A stretch of 64,000 nucleotides of DNA from the NCBI GenBank assembly GCA_934202735.1, contig CAKPYH010000006.1, positions 1 to 64,000 of the forward strand. The letters are read 5' to 3'. Under the pieces are notes generated by a model. That model was not told where the DNA came from, did no database searches, and worked only from the letters and a program-made list of their open reading frames with translations. Origin of the DNA: an uncultured Alphaproteobacteria bacterium (lineage in GTDB: Bacteria > Pseudomonadota > Alphaproteobacteria > CAAHEQ01 > UBA3637). Made by a program: the position numbers and the translations under genes. Each line of letters starts with the position of its first letter. The stretch's first letter is position 1. Below, one piece after another: positions 51,923 to 62,026 of the stretch.

Positions 51923-53455
51923 TTATTTGCGGGGTTCCGTTAAAAACGGAGGCAAATCCATATCGGCTTCCAATTCGTCTAATAAAGACGGTTCGCGATG
52001 ATCTTTTTTAGGCGGCGTTTTCATCGGCCTGTGCTTGCCCAGCAGGCGCGAAAAGGATTCCAAAATACTGCCTTGTTGCGGTTTCACATTTTCCGTACCG
52101 GCCTCCATGGGTATCATGTCGGGGCGGGCCTCCGGAATATCCTGTATCACAACCGGTTCGGGCATAACGGGGGCTTCTTCTTGAAACAAAACCGGATCCG
52201 GCATAGCGGGCGTATGATCCAAATCCACCACCAAATCATCCGGCGGGGTTGTAATGGCAATTTCCGGAGCAATCAGGTCAGTCGGCATTTGACGCACGGG
52301 CGGTGTGGTAATCAATTCAGGTTCGGATATCGGTTCCGGAGACGCAACCGGGGGTACCGTCAGTTGAATTTGCGGAGCCGTGATTGTCGGCTGGACCGAT
52401 ATCGGATGTGCCACAGGGACGACGGGTTCCGGTACCTTCGTTCCCTCGGCCGACACTCCGTCTTCAATGCCTGTCGCGACCAAAGACACACGCATTTTAC
52501 CGGCCAGGTCTTCATCTAAACTGGTCCCGAAAATAATGTTGGCATCGGGATCCACTTCGGCCCGAATGCGTTGCATGGCCGTATCATATTCGGTCATGGT
52601 TAAATCCATACCGCCCGACACATTGACCAATAAACTCTTGGCTCCTTTAATGCTGGTATTATCCAACAAGGGATTAGTGATGGCTTGTTCGGCCGCTTCC
52701 AAAGCCCGATTTTCACCGCTGGATTCCCCGGTACCCATCATCAAGCGTCCCATGGTAGATAACACCGTCCGTACATCGGCAAAATCCAAGTTCACAATCC
52801 CCGGCTTCATAATCAGGTCCGTAATACCCCGGACCCCTTGACACAGCACATTATCGGCTAACTTAAAACCTTGCATAAAGGTCATTTTTTCACCGGCAAT
52901 CCGGTACAGATTCTGATTGGGAATCACCACCAACGCATCCACATATTTTTGCAACGCGGCAATGCCCGCTTCGGCCGTTTTCATACGGCGGGATCCTTCA
53001 AAATTAAACGGTTTGGACACAACGCCAACGGTCAGGATATTCATTTCTTTGGCAATTTTAGCCACAACGGGGGCCGCCCCGGTTCCCGTTCCGCCCCCCA
53101 TACCGGCCGTCAGAAACAACAAATGCAGCCCGCTTAAAACTTCTTTGATTTTATCGGCCGATTCTTCGGCGGCGGCACGACCGACTTCCGGATTGGCACC
53201 GGCCCCCAACCCTTTGGTAATAGAGGCCCCCAGTTGAATTTTATCCGCCACCAAGGATCGCGATAAAGCATGGGCATCGGTATTCGCCGCAAAGAAAGAT
53301 ACACCGCAGACATTTGATTGCACCATGTTATTGATCGCATTACCACCCGCGCCGCCGACACCGATCACACCGATATTCGGGGTCAACAAGACTTCGGGCG
53401 GCGGAGTCGCCAATCCGATGGACAATTCATTATTTTCTGTTATTTCACCAACCAT
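51923..53455 (-). CDS. ftsZ: Cell-division GTPase FtsZ
   Basis: A tubulin homologue that forms the Z ring. At 510 residues it has the N-terminal [17 protein letters not shown], the tubulin signature [15 protein letters not shown] (about 118-132) and the GTPase domain to about 335. A long Pro/Val/Glu-rich linker (about 335-490) follows, and a conserved C-terminal peptide ([12 protein letters not shown]) for FtsA binding. The long linker is usual in alphaproteobacteria. The start is the ATG with AAAGGTG upstream; an in-frame TTG six codons earlier is less likely. It overlaps ftsA by 16 bases. Confidence 0.97.
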   Translation of the reverse strand: MVGEITENNELSIGLATPPPEVLLTPNIGVIGVGGAGGNAINNMVQSNVCGVSFFAANTDAHALSRSLVADKIQLGASITKGLGAGANPEVGRAAAEESADKIKEVLSGLHLLFLTAGMGGGTGTGAAPVVAKIAKEMNILTVGVVSKPFNFEGSRRMKTAEAGIAALQKYVDALVVIPNQNLYRIAGEKMTFMQGFKLADNVLCQGVRGITDLIMKPGIVNLDFADVRTVLSTMGRLMMGTGESSGENRALEAAEQAITNPLLDNTSIKGAKSLLVNVSGGMDLTMTEYDTAMQRIRAEVDPDANIIFGTSLDEDLAGKMRVSLVATGIEDGVSAEGTKVPEPVVPVAHPISVQPTITAPQIQLTVPPVASPEPISEPELITTPPVRQMPTDLIAPEIAITTPPDDLVVDLDHTPAMPDPVLFQEEAPVMPEPVVIQDIPEARPDMIPMEAGTENVKPQQGSILESFSRLLGKHRPMKTPPKKDHREPSLLDELEADMDLPPFLTEPRK

Positions 53456-54684
53456 TGCAACACCTTTCTCCAACGACTTTTTTGTTGAATTTGTTTATCA
53501 AACCGTTCCGCCGGCAACGTATCAAATGACGACAATGCGTATTTGAGTAATCCCGTACATGTTAAGAATGTATACGAATCAAACTGATTTGGCAAGTTTT
53601 TTATTTGATTTGGGCGACCGAAACGCACATTCCCGCCCAACACGGCTTCCGTTTTTTCCTTAATGCCCTGTAATCCGCTGCCCCCGCCACACAAAACCAA
53701 CTGCCGCGCCGCCACCAAAAAGGCCTCTCGTTCCGATAAATGCGTGGCCACTTGTTCTAAAATATGGTCCAAGCGGGGAATAATAATTTTAATCAGGTCC
53801 GCCGTATGATATTGCGTATTGTTTTCGTTTTCTTCCCCCAGGCGAGGCACAATCAAGCGTTCTAATTCATCTTTCGGAGCCAACAAGGCCGCACCGTTCA
53901 GAATCTTTAATCGTTCGGCCGTGGCAAACGAGGCACTAAACACCTGGGCAATATCTCGGGTCAACTGATGACCGCCTTGGGGAACTAATCCCAAATGCAC
54001 CAGATACCCGCGCATAAACAAGGCAAAAGACGTTGTCCCCGCCCCCATGTCCACCACCGTAGCCCCGATGTCCTTTTCTTCCGGAGTCAACACCGCCAAC
54101 GCCGCCGCATACGGTGTGGCGACCTTATTATCAATTTCCACATGGCACCGATCCAAAGCCATCACCAAATTACGCAACTGGGTTTCCGGCAACGTAATCG
54201 CCAACAAGTGCGCTTTTAGCGTATGCGCATATAACCCCCGCGGGTCCGAGATTCCCTGTTCTCCGTCCACCGTATATCCCAAAGGCAAGGCATGTATTTC
54301 TTCTTCATCTGTCGGCAAGTTGGATCGCATATTTTCCACCAACCGATGCACATCGGCCGCCGTAATGGGGTGCCCATCGGGGATAGGCATTTCTTGGACC
54401 AAGTGCCGGGATTTCAGTTGGCTGGACGATACGTTAATCGTGACGGACGAGACCTGTCGGGAGGATTGTCGTTCAATTTGTCCGATCACTTCACCGATAC
54501 ATTCGCTGGCCTGATCCAAATTGACAATCGCCCCGGCTTTAATCCCGCGGGCCGCCGTAAAACCGGAACCGATAACTGTGGGACGGCCGTCCGATGACAC
54601 ATGCACCATCAAGCCGCAGACCTTGGACGTACCAATATCTAACACCGTTATGTAATTTTTTCTGGACCGCCCCGAAAATATCAT
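53440..54684 (-). CDS. ftsA: Cell-division actin-like protein FtsA
   Basis: It tethers FtsZ to the membrane. At 414 residues it has the phosphate loop [15 protein letters not shown] (13-27), the 1C domain region with [16 protein letters not shown], a second loop [16 protein letters not shown] and [13 protein letters not shown]. The C-terminal amphipathic helix ([24 protein letters not shown]) targets the membrane. The start overlaps the ftsQ stop by 4 bases. Confidence 0.97.
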   Translation of the reverse strand: MIFSGRSRKNYITVLDIGTSKVCGLMVHVSSDGRPTVIGSGFTAARGIKAGAIVNLDQASECIGEVIGQIERQSSRQVSSVTINVSSSQLKSRHLVQEMPIPDGHPITAADVHRLVENMRSNLPTDEEEIHALPLGYTVDGEQGISDPRGLYAHTLKAHLLAITLPETQLRNLVMALDRCHVEIDNKVATPYAAALAVLTPEEKDIGATVVDMGAGTTSFALFMRGYLVHLGLVPQGGHQLTRDIAQVFSASFATAERLKILNGAALLAPKDELERLIVPRLGEENENNTQYHTADLIKIIIPRLDHILEQVATHLSEREAFLVAARQLVLCGGGSGLQGIKEKTEAVLGGNVRFGRPNQIKNLPNQFDSYTFLTCTGLLKYALSSFDTLPAERFDKQIQQKSRWRKVLQWLVK

Positions 54685-55454
54685 TTGGCTTTACCCCCTT
54701 TGACCGTTACAACCAACCGATCGGCCGACTGGACGTTGATTTTAGTTAAATCCCGTTTCAATAACTTATCTTGCTCGTTGGCCGTTTCCAACCGTTGCAA
54801 AGCGGCCGCTATATCCGTTTCGGGCAATTCAATCACCAACCCGTTTTCGGCATCGTTCAAAATCAGGTTCCACCGTCTGCTGCCGACACGTAGGGCCGAC
54901 CGCACTTTTTCCCGAATGGCAGGAAATTGATCCAAAGCCCGAATCAGATCCGGCGTATGCCGAGGCGCATCGGCCCCCGTCACCAACATCAAGTTCGGCA
55001 AAACAATTTTCTCATCGGGGACAGGGACGCCGTCTTCATCCAAAGGCAGGTATTTTTTATTGTGCTGCCACAACGCAATCGGCTGACGTTCTGTAATTTT
55101 GACCACCAAATAAGACGGCAACCGCCGCTCCACCACCGCCGTTTTCACCCACGGTAATGTCAACACACGTTCCCGGGCTTCGTCCAAGTCAATATCCAAC
55201 ATCGGCATTCCCAACGAGACATTCATAATTTGTGCCACCTGATCTTTATCGGTACGGGCATGTCCTTCCACATAGACTTGTTTCAGTTCCAAGTGTGCCC
55301 GATCCGTAACGGCATCCCATACAGATTCACAGGATCGGCGGGCCTGCTGTCCCGGCGGAGAAACATAAAATATAATGCCGGCCATCAACAGGACCATACA
55401 CCCCGCTATCTTCCATTTTAATTGAAAAGTCGTTTGTTTTTTTACGCGTCGCAT
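54681..55454 (-). CDS. ftsQ: Cell-division protein FtsQ
   Basis: This bitopic protein connects early and late divisome parts. At 257 residues it has a basic cytoplasmic N-terminus (MRRVKKQTTFQLKWK), one membrane helix (about 16-33), a POTRA domain (LELKQVYVEGHARTDKDQVA) and the FtsQ beta domain (KTAVVERRLPSYLVVKITER, LPLDEDGVPVPDEKIVLPNL, WNLILNDAENGLVIELPE). It overlaps ddl by 13 bases. Confidence 0.94.
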   Translation of the reverse strand: MRRVKKQTTFQLKWKIAGCMVLLMAGIIFYVSPPGQQARRSCESVWDAVTDRAHLELKQVYVEGHARTDKDQVAQIMNVSLGMPMLDIDLDEARERVLTLPWVKTAVVERRLPSYLVVKITERQPIALWQHNKKYLPLDEDGVPVPDEKIVLPNLMLVTGADAPRHTPDLIRALDQFPAIREKVRSALRVGSRRWNLILNDAENGLVIELPETDIAAALQRLETANEQDKLLKRDLTKINVQSADRLVVTVKGGKAK

Positions 55455-56365
55455 GCGGCCTCCTCTACCAAACGGCTGACCACCTGATCATAGGTCAAGT
55501 GCAAACAGGCCCTGGCCAATTCCGGGACCAATGACAATTCCGTCATGCCCGGATTCGTATTGATTTCCAAAAACACCAACCGCGGGTGCGCCGGATCGGT
55601 TTGATCGTCCAAGCGAAAATCACTGCGCGACACGCCTCGGCATCCCAAGCCCCGATGAATTATCTCTGCCGCTTTCAAAGTTTCCTGATACAGTGCCGGG
55701 GGAATAGCGGCCGGTATAATATGATCGGCGGCTCCGGCCGTGTATTTGTTTGCGTAATTATAATAGCCGGTTTTAGGAATAATCTCCACAACACCCACAC
55801 CCTGTCCGTCCAAAACCGCCGCCGACAATTCACGCCCTGGTACATACGCTTCCACCAACCGCATTTTATCCGCGGGCCAAGCCGCCAAAGCCGCCGCCCG
55901 ATCGGCATCTGTCCGGATAATAAACACGCCGGCGGATGATCCTTCATCATTCGGTTTAATCACATAGGGCCGGATTGGTTCCGTGCCGGCGGTAAAAGTC
56001 GCCCGAGTCATCAGGCCCCCTTGCGGGACCGGTACCCCCAACGATTCCGCTACACGCCGGGTGGCGGCTTTGTCCATACCGATGGCCGATGCCAAGATCC
56101 CCGAATGGGTATAGGGAATATGCATCAGGTTCAATACCCCCTGCACACATCCGTCTTCCCCGTATTTACCGTGCAGCGCATTAAACACGACATCGGGTCG
56201 TTCACATGTCAACCGTTCGGTCCAGGCCGCTATATCGCCCGTTAAATCGTACGGTATCACATCATAGCCGACACGGTTCAAGGCCTGTATCACCCCTTGA
56301 CCGCTCATCAGAGAAATATCCCGTTCGGACGACATACCCCCCATCAAGACCATTACTTTTTTCAT
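55442..56365 (-). CDS. ddl: D-alanine-D-alanine ligase
   Basis: It joins two D-Ala for the MurF reaction. At 307 residues (DdlB type) it shows VMVLMGGMSSERDISLMSGQG, FNALHGKYGEDGCVQG, the ATP-grasp central domain with PYVIKPNDEGSSAGV, and the metal site near the C-terminus, VFLEINTNPGMTELSLVP. It lies 4 bases after murB. Confidence 0.96.
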   Translation of the reverse strand: MKKVMVLMGGMSSERDISLMSGQGVIQALNRVGYDVIPYDLTGDIAAWTERLTCERPDVVFNALHGKYGEDGCVQGVLNLMHIPYTHSGILASAIGMDKAATRRVAESLGVPVPQGGLMTRATFTAGTEPIRPYVIKPNDEGSSAGVFIIRTDADRAAALAAWPADKMRLVEAYVPGRELSAAVLDGQGVGVVEIIPKTGYYNYANKYTAGAADHIIPAAIPPALYQETLKAAEIIHRGLGCRGVSRSDFRLDDQTDPAHPRLVFLEINTNPGMTELSLVPELARACLHLTYDQVVSRLVEEAACDA

Positions 56366-56369
56366 CGGT

Positions 56370-57305
56370 TTACCCCTTACGCACCCCTAATTTTTTCACT
56401 TCCCATTCCAAGTGGACCCCTTGTTCATCCCATACCTTACGCCGGATAATTTCACCCAAGGCTTCTATATCCCGGGCGGAGGCTCCGCCTTCATTGATTA
56501 AAAAGTTCGCATGTTTATCCGAAACCCGGGCATGACCCACCCGCGTACCGCGTAGACCGGCTTTGTCAATCAATTTCCAAGCCATCAAACCGTCCGGGTT
56601 TTTAAAAGTAGACCCCGCCGTCCGCACCCCTTGGGGTTGTGCCGCTTCCCGCCGTTGTTTATATTCGGCTGTTTTTTGACGAATACCGTCCACATCATCG
56701 GTCAATGTTCCTTGCAAGACCGCTTCCAAAAAAATCCAGTTATCGGGCAAATAGCATTTCCGATATTCAAAAATCGTCATCTCACGCGGATTGATTTCGG
56801 TCAAATCACCGTTAGCGGTCATTGCCGTTAAATTGATCATACGATCGCTGAGTGATTGTCCGAAAGCCCCCGCATTCATCCGAATACCCCCGCCCAAGGA
56901 TCCCGGAATACCCGATAAAAACTCAAACCCCGCAATATGGTGTTTTTCGGCCACCCGTGCAATTTCCATAACGGATACGCCCGCCCCGCAAATCAGGCGA
57001 TCGCCGTCCACCTGCACGGTTGCAAACGGTTTGCCCAAATGCACGGTAATCCCCGGCACACCTCCATCCAAGACCAAGACATTGCTCCCCGCCCCCAGAA
57101 TGGTTAAAGGCTCGTTCGGGAAAGCCCGAATCAACCGTTCCAGATCCGGCACATCGGCGGGTTCAAAGTACACTTCGGCCGGCCCGCCGACACCAAACCA
57201 AGTTTTCCGTGCCAACGGTTCATCCTCCAACACTTTACCGGATAAAGGGGGTAATTCGTCCGCCAATGTCCGCCGCCGTAATAATGCTTTTAACCATTTT
57301 TTCAT
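56370..57305 (-). CDS. murB: UDP-N-acetylenolpyruvoylglucosamine reductase MurB
   Basis: It reduces the enolpyruvyl group to UDP-MurNAc with FAD and NADPH. At 311 residues (type II/short form) it has TWFGVGGPAEVYFEP, TILGAGSNVLVLDGGVPGI, FEFLSGIPGSLGGGIRMNAG, and the catalytic serine in RTAGSTFKNPDG; the catalytic Glu region is EGGASARDIEALG. The ATG overlaps the murC stop (4 bases) and has AAAAGGAA upstream. Confidence 0.96.
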   Translation of the reverse strand: MKKWLKALLRRRTLADELPPLSGKVLEDEPLARKTWFGVGGPAEVYFEPADVPDLERLIRAFPNEPLTILGAGSNVLVLDGGVPGITVHLGKPFATVQVDGDRLICGAGVSVMEIARVAEKHHIAGFEFLSGIPGSLGGGIRMNAGAFGQSLSDRMINLTAMTANGDLTEINPREMTIFEYRKCYLPDNWIFLEAVLQGTLTDDVDGIRQKTAEYKQRREAAQPQGVRTAGSTFKNPDGLMAWKLIDKAGLRGTRVGHARVSDKHANFLINEGGASARDIEALGEIIRRKVWDEQGVHLEWEVKKLGVRKG

Positions 57306-58702
57306 GCTTGATATTCCTTTTTGTTTTGGACCAAAGCAACGGCTTGGGCCGATACAGAACCGGCCCCCAAAAAGACCAGCGTATCCCCCGCCTGTGTTTC
57401 GGCCCGTACCCGTTCCGGCAATGTGGCCCAATCGTGCAAGTATGACACACCGGCCCGTTTTTCCGCTAACACCCCGGCAAACCGTTCACCGGTAATTTGG
57501 TCAATTTCCACTTCACCGGCCGGATATACATCGCACACCCATACCGCGTCCGCGACATCAAAAGCCGTCAGAAAATCCGACCACAAGTCCCGCAAGCGCG
57601 TATACCGATGCGGTTGGAAAACCGCGATCAGGCGGCCTTTGGTAATGGGTTTCAAAGCCTGTAAACTGGCCCGGATCTCCACGGGGTGATGGGCATAATC
57701 ATCATACACCACCGCCCCGCCGGGCAAAGTCCCCCGCCGGGTTAGACGGCGTTGAATCCCTTGAAACTCGGCCAAAGCTTTGCGAATCACCCGATCGGAC
57801 AACCCCATCCAGCAAGCCACCGCAACGGCCGCCATAGCGTTGGTGATATTGTGTTCTCCCAATAAAGACAAATGCACATCTTTGATTTTTTTGAACTTGG
57901 ATCCCGTCCGTACAAAAACATCCATGACAAAGCCCGTTTCGGTCGGCCGAATATAATCGGGATGTACATCGGCTTGCTTGTTCAAGCCATAGGTGATAAT
58001 TCGCCGGTTCGGAGCGGCCGCAATCAATTCGCGCACCACCGGATGATCAAAGCACGCCACCGTACACCCGTAAAAGGCCGTTTTTTGAATAAACGCCGCA
58101 TAAGCCTGTTTCATGTTTTCAAAGGTTTTATAATGATCCAGATGTTCGGGATCTATATTGGTAATCACCGATACCGTCGTCGGCAGGCGTAAAAAAGATC
58201 CGTCTGACTCATCGGCTTCCACGACCACCCAATCACCTTTACCCAGTTGTGCATTAGATGCCTTGGCATTCAAAATTCCCCCGATGATAAAACTGGGCTT
58301 TTTGTCCCCGGCGATCATCATACCGGCAATCAATGACGATGTCGTGGTTTTCCCATGCGTTCCGGATACACAGATACTTTGTTTCAGCCGTAAAATCTCC
58401 GCCAACATTTCCGACCGATGCCCGACCGGCAGGCCCCGCCGCCGGGCTTCCACCCATTCGGGATTATCGGGATGAATAGCACTGGAAATCACCACGGAAT
58501 CTGCTCCGTTCAGATTGCCCGCATCATGCCCGATAAAGACGGGAATCCCCCGCGCCGCCAATCGCCGCGTATTGGCATTTTCCACATTGTTGGACCCTTG
58601 GACACACACACCCATATCATCCAACATTTCTGCAATGGCACTCATACCGATACCACCGATACCGATAAAGTGAACTTTTTTTAAGGGGAAAGGCAGTTTC
58701 AT
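57302..58702 (-). CDS. murC: UDP-N-acetylmuramate-L-alanine ligase MurC
   Basis: It adds L-Ala to UDP-MurNAc. At 466 residues it has the Rossmann N-domain HFIGIGGIGMSAIAEML (11-27), the ATP site ICVSGTHGKTTTSSLIAGMM, VVEADESDGSFLRL, TNIDPEHLDHY, and the C-domain YDDYAHHPVEI. The start was chosen for the canonical N-terminus and overlaps murG by 4 bases; an ATG 22 codons earlier reads inside murG. Confidence 0.97.
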   Translation of the reverse strand: MKLPFPLKKVHFIGIGGIGMSAIAEMLDDMGVCVQGSNNVENANTRRLAARGIPVFIGHDAGNLNGADSVVISSAIHPDNPEWVEARRRGLPVGHRSEMLAEILRLKQSICVSGTHGKTTTSSLIAGMMIAGDKKPSFIIGGILNAKASNAQLGKGDWVVVEADESDGSFLRLPTTVSVITNIDPEHLDHYKTFENMKQAYAAFIQKTAFYGCTVACFDHPVVRELIAAAPNRRIITYGLNKQADVHPDYIRPTETGFVMDVFVRTGSKFKKIKDVHLSLLGEHNITNAMAAVAVACWMGLSDRVIRKALAEFQGIQRRLTRRGTLPGGAVVYDDYAHHPVEIRASLQALKPITKGRLIAVFQPHRYTRLRDLWSDFLTAFDVADAVWVCDVYPAGEVEIDQITGERFAGVLAEKRAGVSYLHDWATLPERVRAETQAGDTLVFLGAGSVSAQAVALVQNKKEYQA

Positions 58703-59817
58703 CGGGCATTTCCTCGCGCTATATCCAAAACTACCGATGCCATTTTTTCGGCCGCATCGGCCGGGCACAAAGCCGCCGCCCGTTCCGCTGCCCGGGTTAA
58801 AATATCGGGTTCACGAATCAATTTATGCAACCGTTCGGCCAGCAACCGGGGATTATAGCCCCCTTCTTCCACCAACCATCCGGCTCCCTTATCGCAAAAC
58901 AAACGGGCATTTTCCGCCTGATGTCCATCGGCTGCTGTCGGCAAAGGCACAATAATTGCGGGGCGTCCCACCACCATTAACTCGGTCAGCGTGCCGGCTC
59001 CGCCGCGTCCGATGACCAAATGTGCCTGTTCTAACCGTTCGGGCATATCCGTGAAAAAGGACTTCAAGGTTAAACCGTGCAATCCCGCCTGATCATAAAA
59101 AGCATGAGCCCGTTCCATATCTTCGGGGCGTACTTGTTGTACCAGGTCAATTTTTGCCCGCACATCGGCCGGTAAGGCTAAAATCGCTTCGGGCAATCGT
59201 GTCGTGAAAAAGCGAGCCCCTTGACTCCCCCCAAACACCAACAAATGAAACACGCGTTTCATCGGTACATAAGGGGTGCCTTTGACCGCCATGACCGCCG
59301 GACGTACCGGCAAACCGACCTGGACCTGAGGTACATCACCCGGTATACGCAGTGTCGGTTGGAAAGACGTAGCAATCAATCGGCAACCGCGAGCCAACAT
59401 CCGATTAGCCCGGCCCAAGATGGCATTTTGTTCATGCAACACCACGGGAATACGGGCCATGTGAGCCGCCATGACCGCCGGAATAGAGGCATACCCGCCA
59501 ACCCCGACAACAACGGCAGGTTTCAAGCGGTACATCAGGCAAAAAGCCTGTACCGATCCCAACAATAACTTCACCGCAGCAATCATTTTGCCCAAGGCAG
59601 ACCGTCCCGTAACAGATTCGGCCATCAACCGATACACCGGCACATGATGCAGGCCCTGAAAAGCTTGCCCCCGTTTGTCCGTCAAAAACGCCACACGGGC
59701 CCCTTGCCGCAACAACGCACCGGCAATCGCTTCGGCCGGAAAGATATGGCCGCCGCTGCCCCCGGTAGTGATAATAATCATAGGACCTTGATTTTTTGTT
59801 TTCTTTTTTTGTTTCAT
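58699..59817 (-). CDS. murG: Lipid II synthase MurG
   Basis: It transfers GlcNAc from UDP-GlcNAc to lipid I on the inner face of the membrane. At 372 residues, after a short basic N-terminus (MKQKKKTKNQGP), it has IITTGGSGGHIFPAEAIAGA, VVGVGGYASIPAVMAAH, LHEQNAILGRANRML, the C-domain LLVFGGSQGARFFTTRLPEA and VIGRGGAGTLTELMVVGRPA. The start ATG shares one base with the ftsW stop (TAATG). Confidence 0.97.
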   Translation of the reverse strand: MKQKKKTKNQGPMIIITTGGSGGHIFPAEAIAGALLRQGARVAFLTDKRGQAFQGLHHVPVYRLMAESVTGRSALGKMIAAVKLLLGSVQAFCLMYRLKPAVVVGVGGYASIPAVMAAHMARIPVVLHEQNAILGRANRMLARGCRLIATSFQPTLRIPGDVPQVQVGLPVRPAVMAVKGTPYVPMKRVFHLLVFGGSQGARFFTTRLPEAILALPADVRAKIDLVQQVRPEDMERAHAFYDQAGLHGLTLKSFFTDMPERLEQAHLVIGRGGAGTLTELMVVGRPAIIVPLPTAADGHQAENARLFCDKGAGWLVEEGGYNPRLLAERLHKLIREPDILTRAAERAAALCPADAAEKMASVVLDIARGNAR

Positions 59818-60941
59818 TATTCCAATCCTCTGCTTAACGTCCGACTGTGTATCAGGCCCAAGATGACCCCGAATGCAAATCCGACCGACACCAACGATGA
59901 TCCGCCGTAAGAAATAAACGGCAACGTCATGCCCTTGGTCGGCAGCAAATTCAGGGTTGAACCCATATTCACAATAACCTGAAATGCGATTTGTGTCAAT
60001 AAGCCCGCCACGGCAATTTGACAAAAATAATTATTTTCCCGGCGCAACAGCCAAAATCCGCGTAAGATGATAAAGGCAAACACACAGATCAGTAAAGTCG
60101 TCAAGACAAATCCGAACTCCTCTGCCGAAACGGCCAAAATAAAATCCGTATGTGAATCGGGCACTTTATATTTGACAATCCCCTCACCGGGGCCACGGCC
60201 GAACCACCCGGCATTATGCAAGGTATTCAGGGATTGTTTGACCTGATACGACATGCCGTTTTCGGGACTTAAAAACCGATCCACCCGCGACCGCACATGA
60301 ACAAAACAAAAATACGCTATGGGTAATAACCCGGCAAACAGGCTGCCCAACGCCAATACAACCACCATCGGAATACCGGATAAAAACAACTGTACCCCGA
60401 AAATAGCCGTCACGGTCAACAACATACCGACATCGGGTTGCAGGAATAACAACACCGCGATCACAATGTACAAAATCATTGCCAGGATATACCCCGGGAA
60501 CTTTTTAATCAAGCGACCCGATGCCAATAACCAGGCACACACCACGGCAAAAGCAGGCTTGACAAACTCGGACGGTTGGCATCCGATAGGACCGATGGTC
60601 AGCCACCTCCGGGCCGATTTAATTTCATGACCAAACACAAGGACCAACACCATACCAATCACACCGGCAACCAAAATCACCAATGCCAAGCGGCGAACAT
60701 ATTGCAAAGGCAACATGGCCGTCATCAGCATCACCACAACCGCCGGCCCCAGGAACAAAAATTGCCGATAGATAAAATAGAACGGCGTAAAGTTGTTGCG
60801 TTCGGCTACCGCCGGTCCCGATGCCAGAAGCAAAAACACGCCAAACAAAATCAGGATAAAGATACTGTACAAAATTGCTTTATCCAATCCCCGATATCGC
60901 AAAGTTATTTCTGATGGTAACCGACGTAAAAAATGCAACAT
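59817..60941 (-). CDS. ftsW: Peptidoglycan glycosyltransferase FtsW
   Basis: This SEDS-family polymerase makes septal peptidoglycan with its cognate PBP. At 374 residues it has ten membrane helices, KSARRWLTIGPIGCQPSEFV (family signature), ENGMSYQVKQSLNTLHNAGW-FGRGPGEG, SHTDFILAVSAEEFGFV and GMTLPFISYGGSSLVSVGFA. The ATG is 2 bases after the mraY stop, with no murD between. Confidence 0.97.
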   Translation of the reverse strand: MLHFLRRLPSEITLRYRGLDKAILYSIFILILFGVFLLLASGPAVAERNNFTPFYFIYRQFLFLGPAVVVMLMTAMLPLQYVRRLALVILVAGVIGMVLVLVFGHEIKSARRWLTIGPIGCQPSEFVKPAFAVVCAWLLASGRLIKKFPGYILAMILYIVIAVLLFLQPDVGMLLTVTAIFGVQLFLSGIPMVVVLALGSLFAGLLPIAYFCFVHVRSRVDRFLSPENGMSYQVKQSLNTLHNAGWFGRGPGEGIVKYKVPDSHTDFILAVSAEEFGFVLTTLLICVFAFIILRGFWLLRRENNYFCQIAVAGLLTQIAFQVIVNMGSTLNLLPTKGMTLPFISYGGSSLVSVGFAFGVILGLIHSRTLSRGLE

Positions 60942-60943
60942 GA

Positions 60944-62026
60944 TTACCTCAACTTCAATGTGGCCAAAGCCGCCAATGCCAACAAAATGGAGACAATCCA
61001 AAACCGGACGACCACCGTGGTTTCGGGCCACCCTTTCTTTTCAAAATGGTGATGAATGGGGGCCATCAAAAAGACTCGCTTGCCCCGCAGTTTATAAGAC
61101 CCCACCTGAATAATATCGGACAACGCCTCTACCACAAAAATACCCCCGGCAATCGCCAAGACGATTTCGTGTTTGGTGGCGGCGGCCAACGTTCCCAAGG
61201 CTCCGCCCAAGGCCAACGATCCCGTGTCACCCATAAACACTTGGGCCGGATGCGCATTATACCATAAAAAGCCCAATGTTGCCCCGATAAGAGCCCCGCC
61301 GACCACCGTCAATTCACCGGCTAGCTTGACATTATAAATCTGCAGGTATGTGGCAAACCCGGTATTACCCGCCAAATAAGCAATCACGGAAAACACCAAC
61401 AATGCCATAATCACGGGCACACTGACCAACCCGTCCAACCCGTCTGTCAAGTTGACGGCATTAGCCGTTCCGACAATCACCACCATGACAAACGGGATAT
61501 AAAACCACCCGATGTCAATCAGGATATTTTTGAAAAACGGAATCGTCAACGTGGTCGCCATAGATCCTTGTTCCAAACAAATGACCGCAGCGCAGACAAT
61601 CAAACTGAACGCAAACTCCATCCCCAGGCGTTTTTTGCCCGAAACACCGGCCGTTGAACGGCGTGTCAGTTTCAAGTAGTCATCGGCAAAACCGATTCCG
61701 CCGAACCCGACAAAGACAAACAGAACCAACCACACATACGGATTAGCAAGATTCGCCCACAGCAACGTTGCCACCACTCCGGCGATGACGATCAACAATC
61801 CGCCCATGGTCGGCGTACCTTTTTTGACGGCGTGTGTTTGGGGACCATCGCTGCGAATAGGTTGTCCTTCTCCCTGTTTGGATTTCAGCCACATAATAAA
61901 TCGGGGGCCGGCAATCAGCACAATCAAAAAAGCCGTCAACAAAGCACCACCCGTCCGGAACGTAATGTATTGAAACACGTTCAACGGGCTCAATATGCCT
62001 TTTAATAAAGAGAACCAGTACAACAT
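60944..62026 (-). CDS. mraY: Phospho-MurNAc-pentapeptide transferase MraY
   Basis: It makes lipid I from UDP-MurNAc-pentapeptide and undecaprenyl phosphate. At 360 residues it has ten helices, [36 protein letters not shown] (catalytic Asp pair), [12 protein letters not shown] and [12 protein letters not shown], then [16 protein letters not shown]. It shares one base with the murE/murF stop. The undecaprenyl carrier is supplied by uppS encoded at 36.3 kb. Confidence 0.98.
   Translation of the reverse strand: MLYWFSLLKGILSPLNVFQYITFRTGGALLTAFLIVLIAGPRFIMWLKSKQGEGQPIRSDGPQTHAVKKGTPTMGGLLIVIAGVVATLLWANLANPYVWLVLFVFVGFGGIGFADDYLKLTRRSTAGVSGKKRLGMEFAFSLIVCAAVICLEQGSMATTLTIPFFKNILIDIGWFYIPFVMVVIVGTANAVNLTDGLDGLVSVPVIMALLVFSVIAYLAGNTGFATYLQIYNVKLAGELTVVGGALIGATLGFLWYNAHPAQVFMGDTGSLALGGALGTLAAATKHEIVLAIAGGIFVVEALSDIIQVGSYKLRGKRVFLMAPIHHHFEKKGWPETTVVVRFWIVSILLALAALATLKLR

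Noticed and set aside
57306..57431. Extended N-terminus for MurB
   Set aside because: The extra 42 codons overlap murC in another frame. The ATG at 57305 has a ribosome binding site and the normal length.
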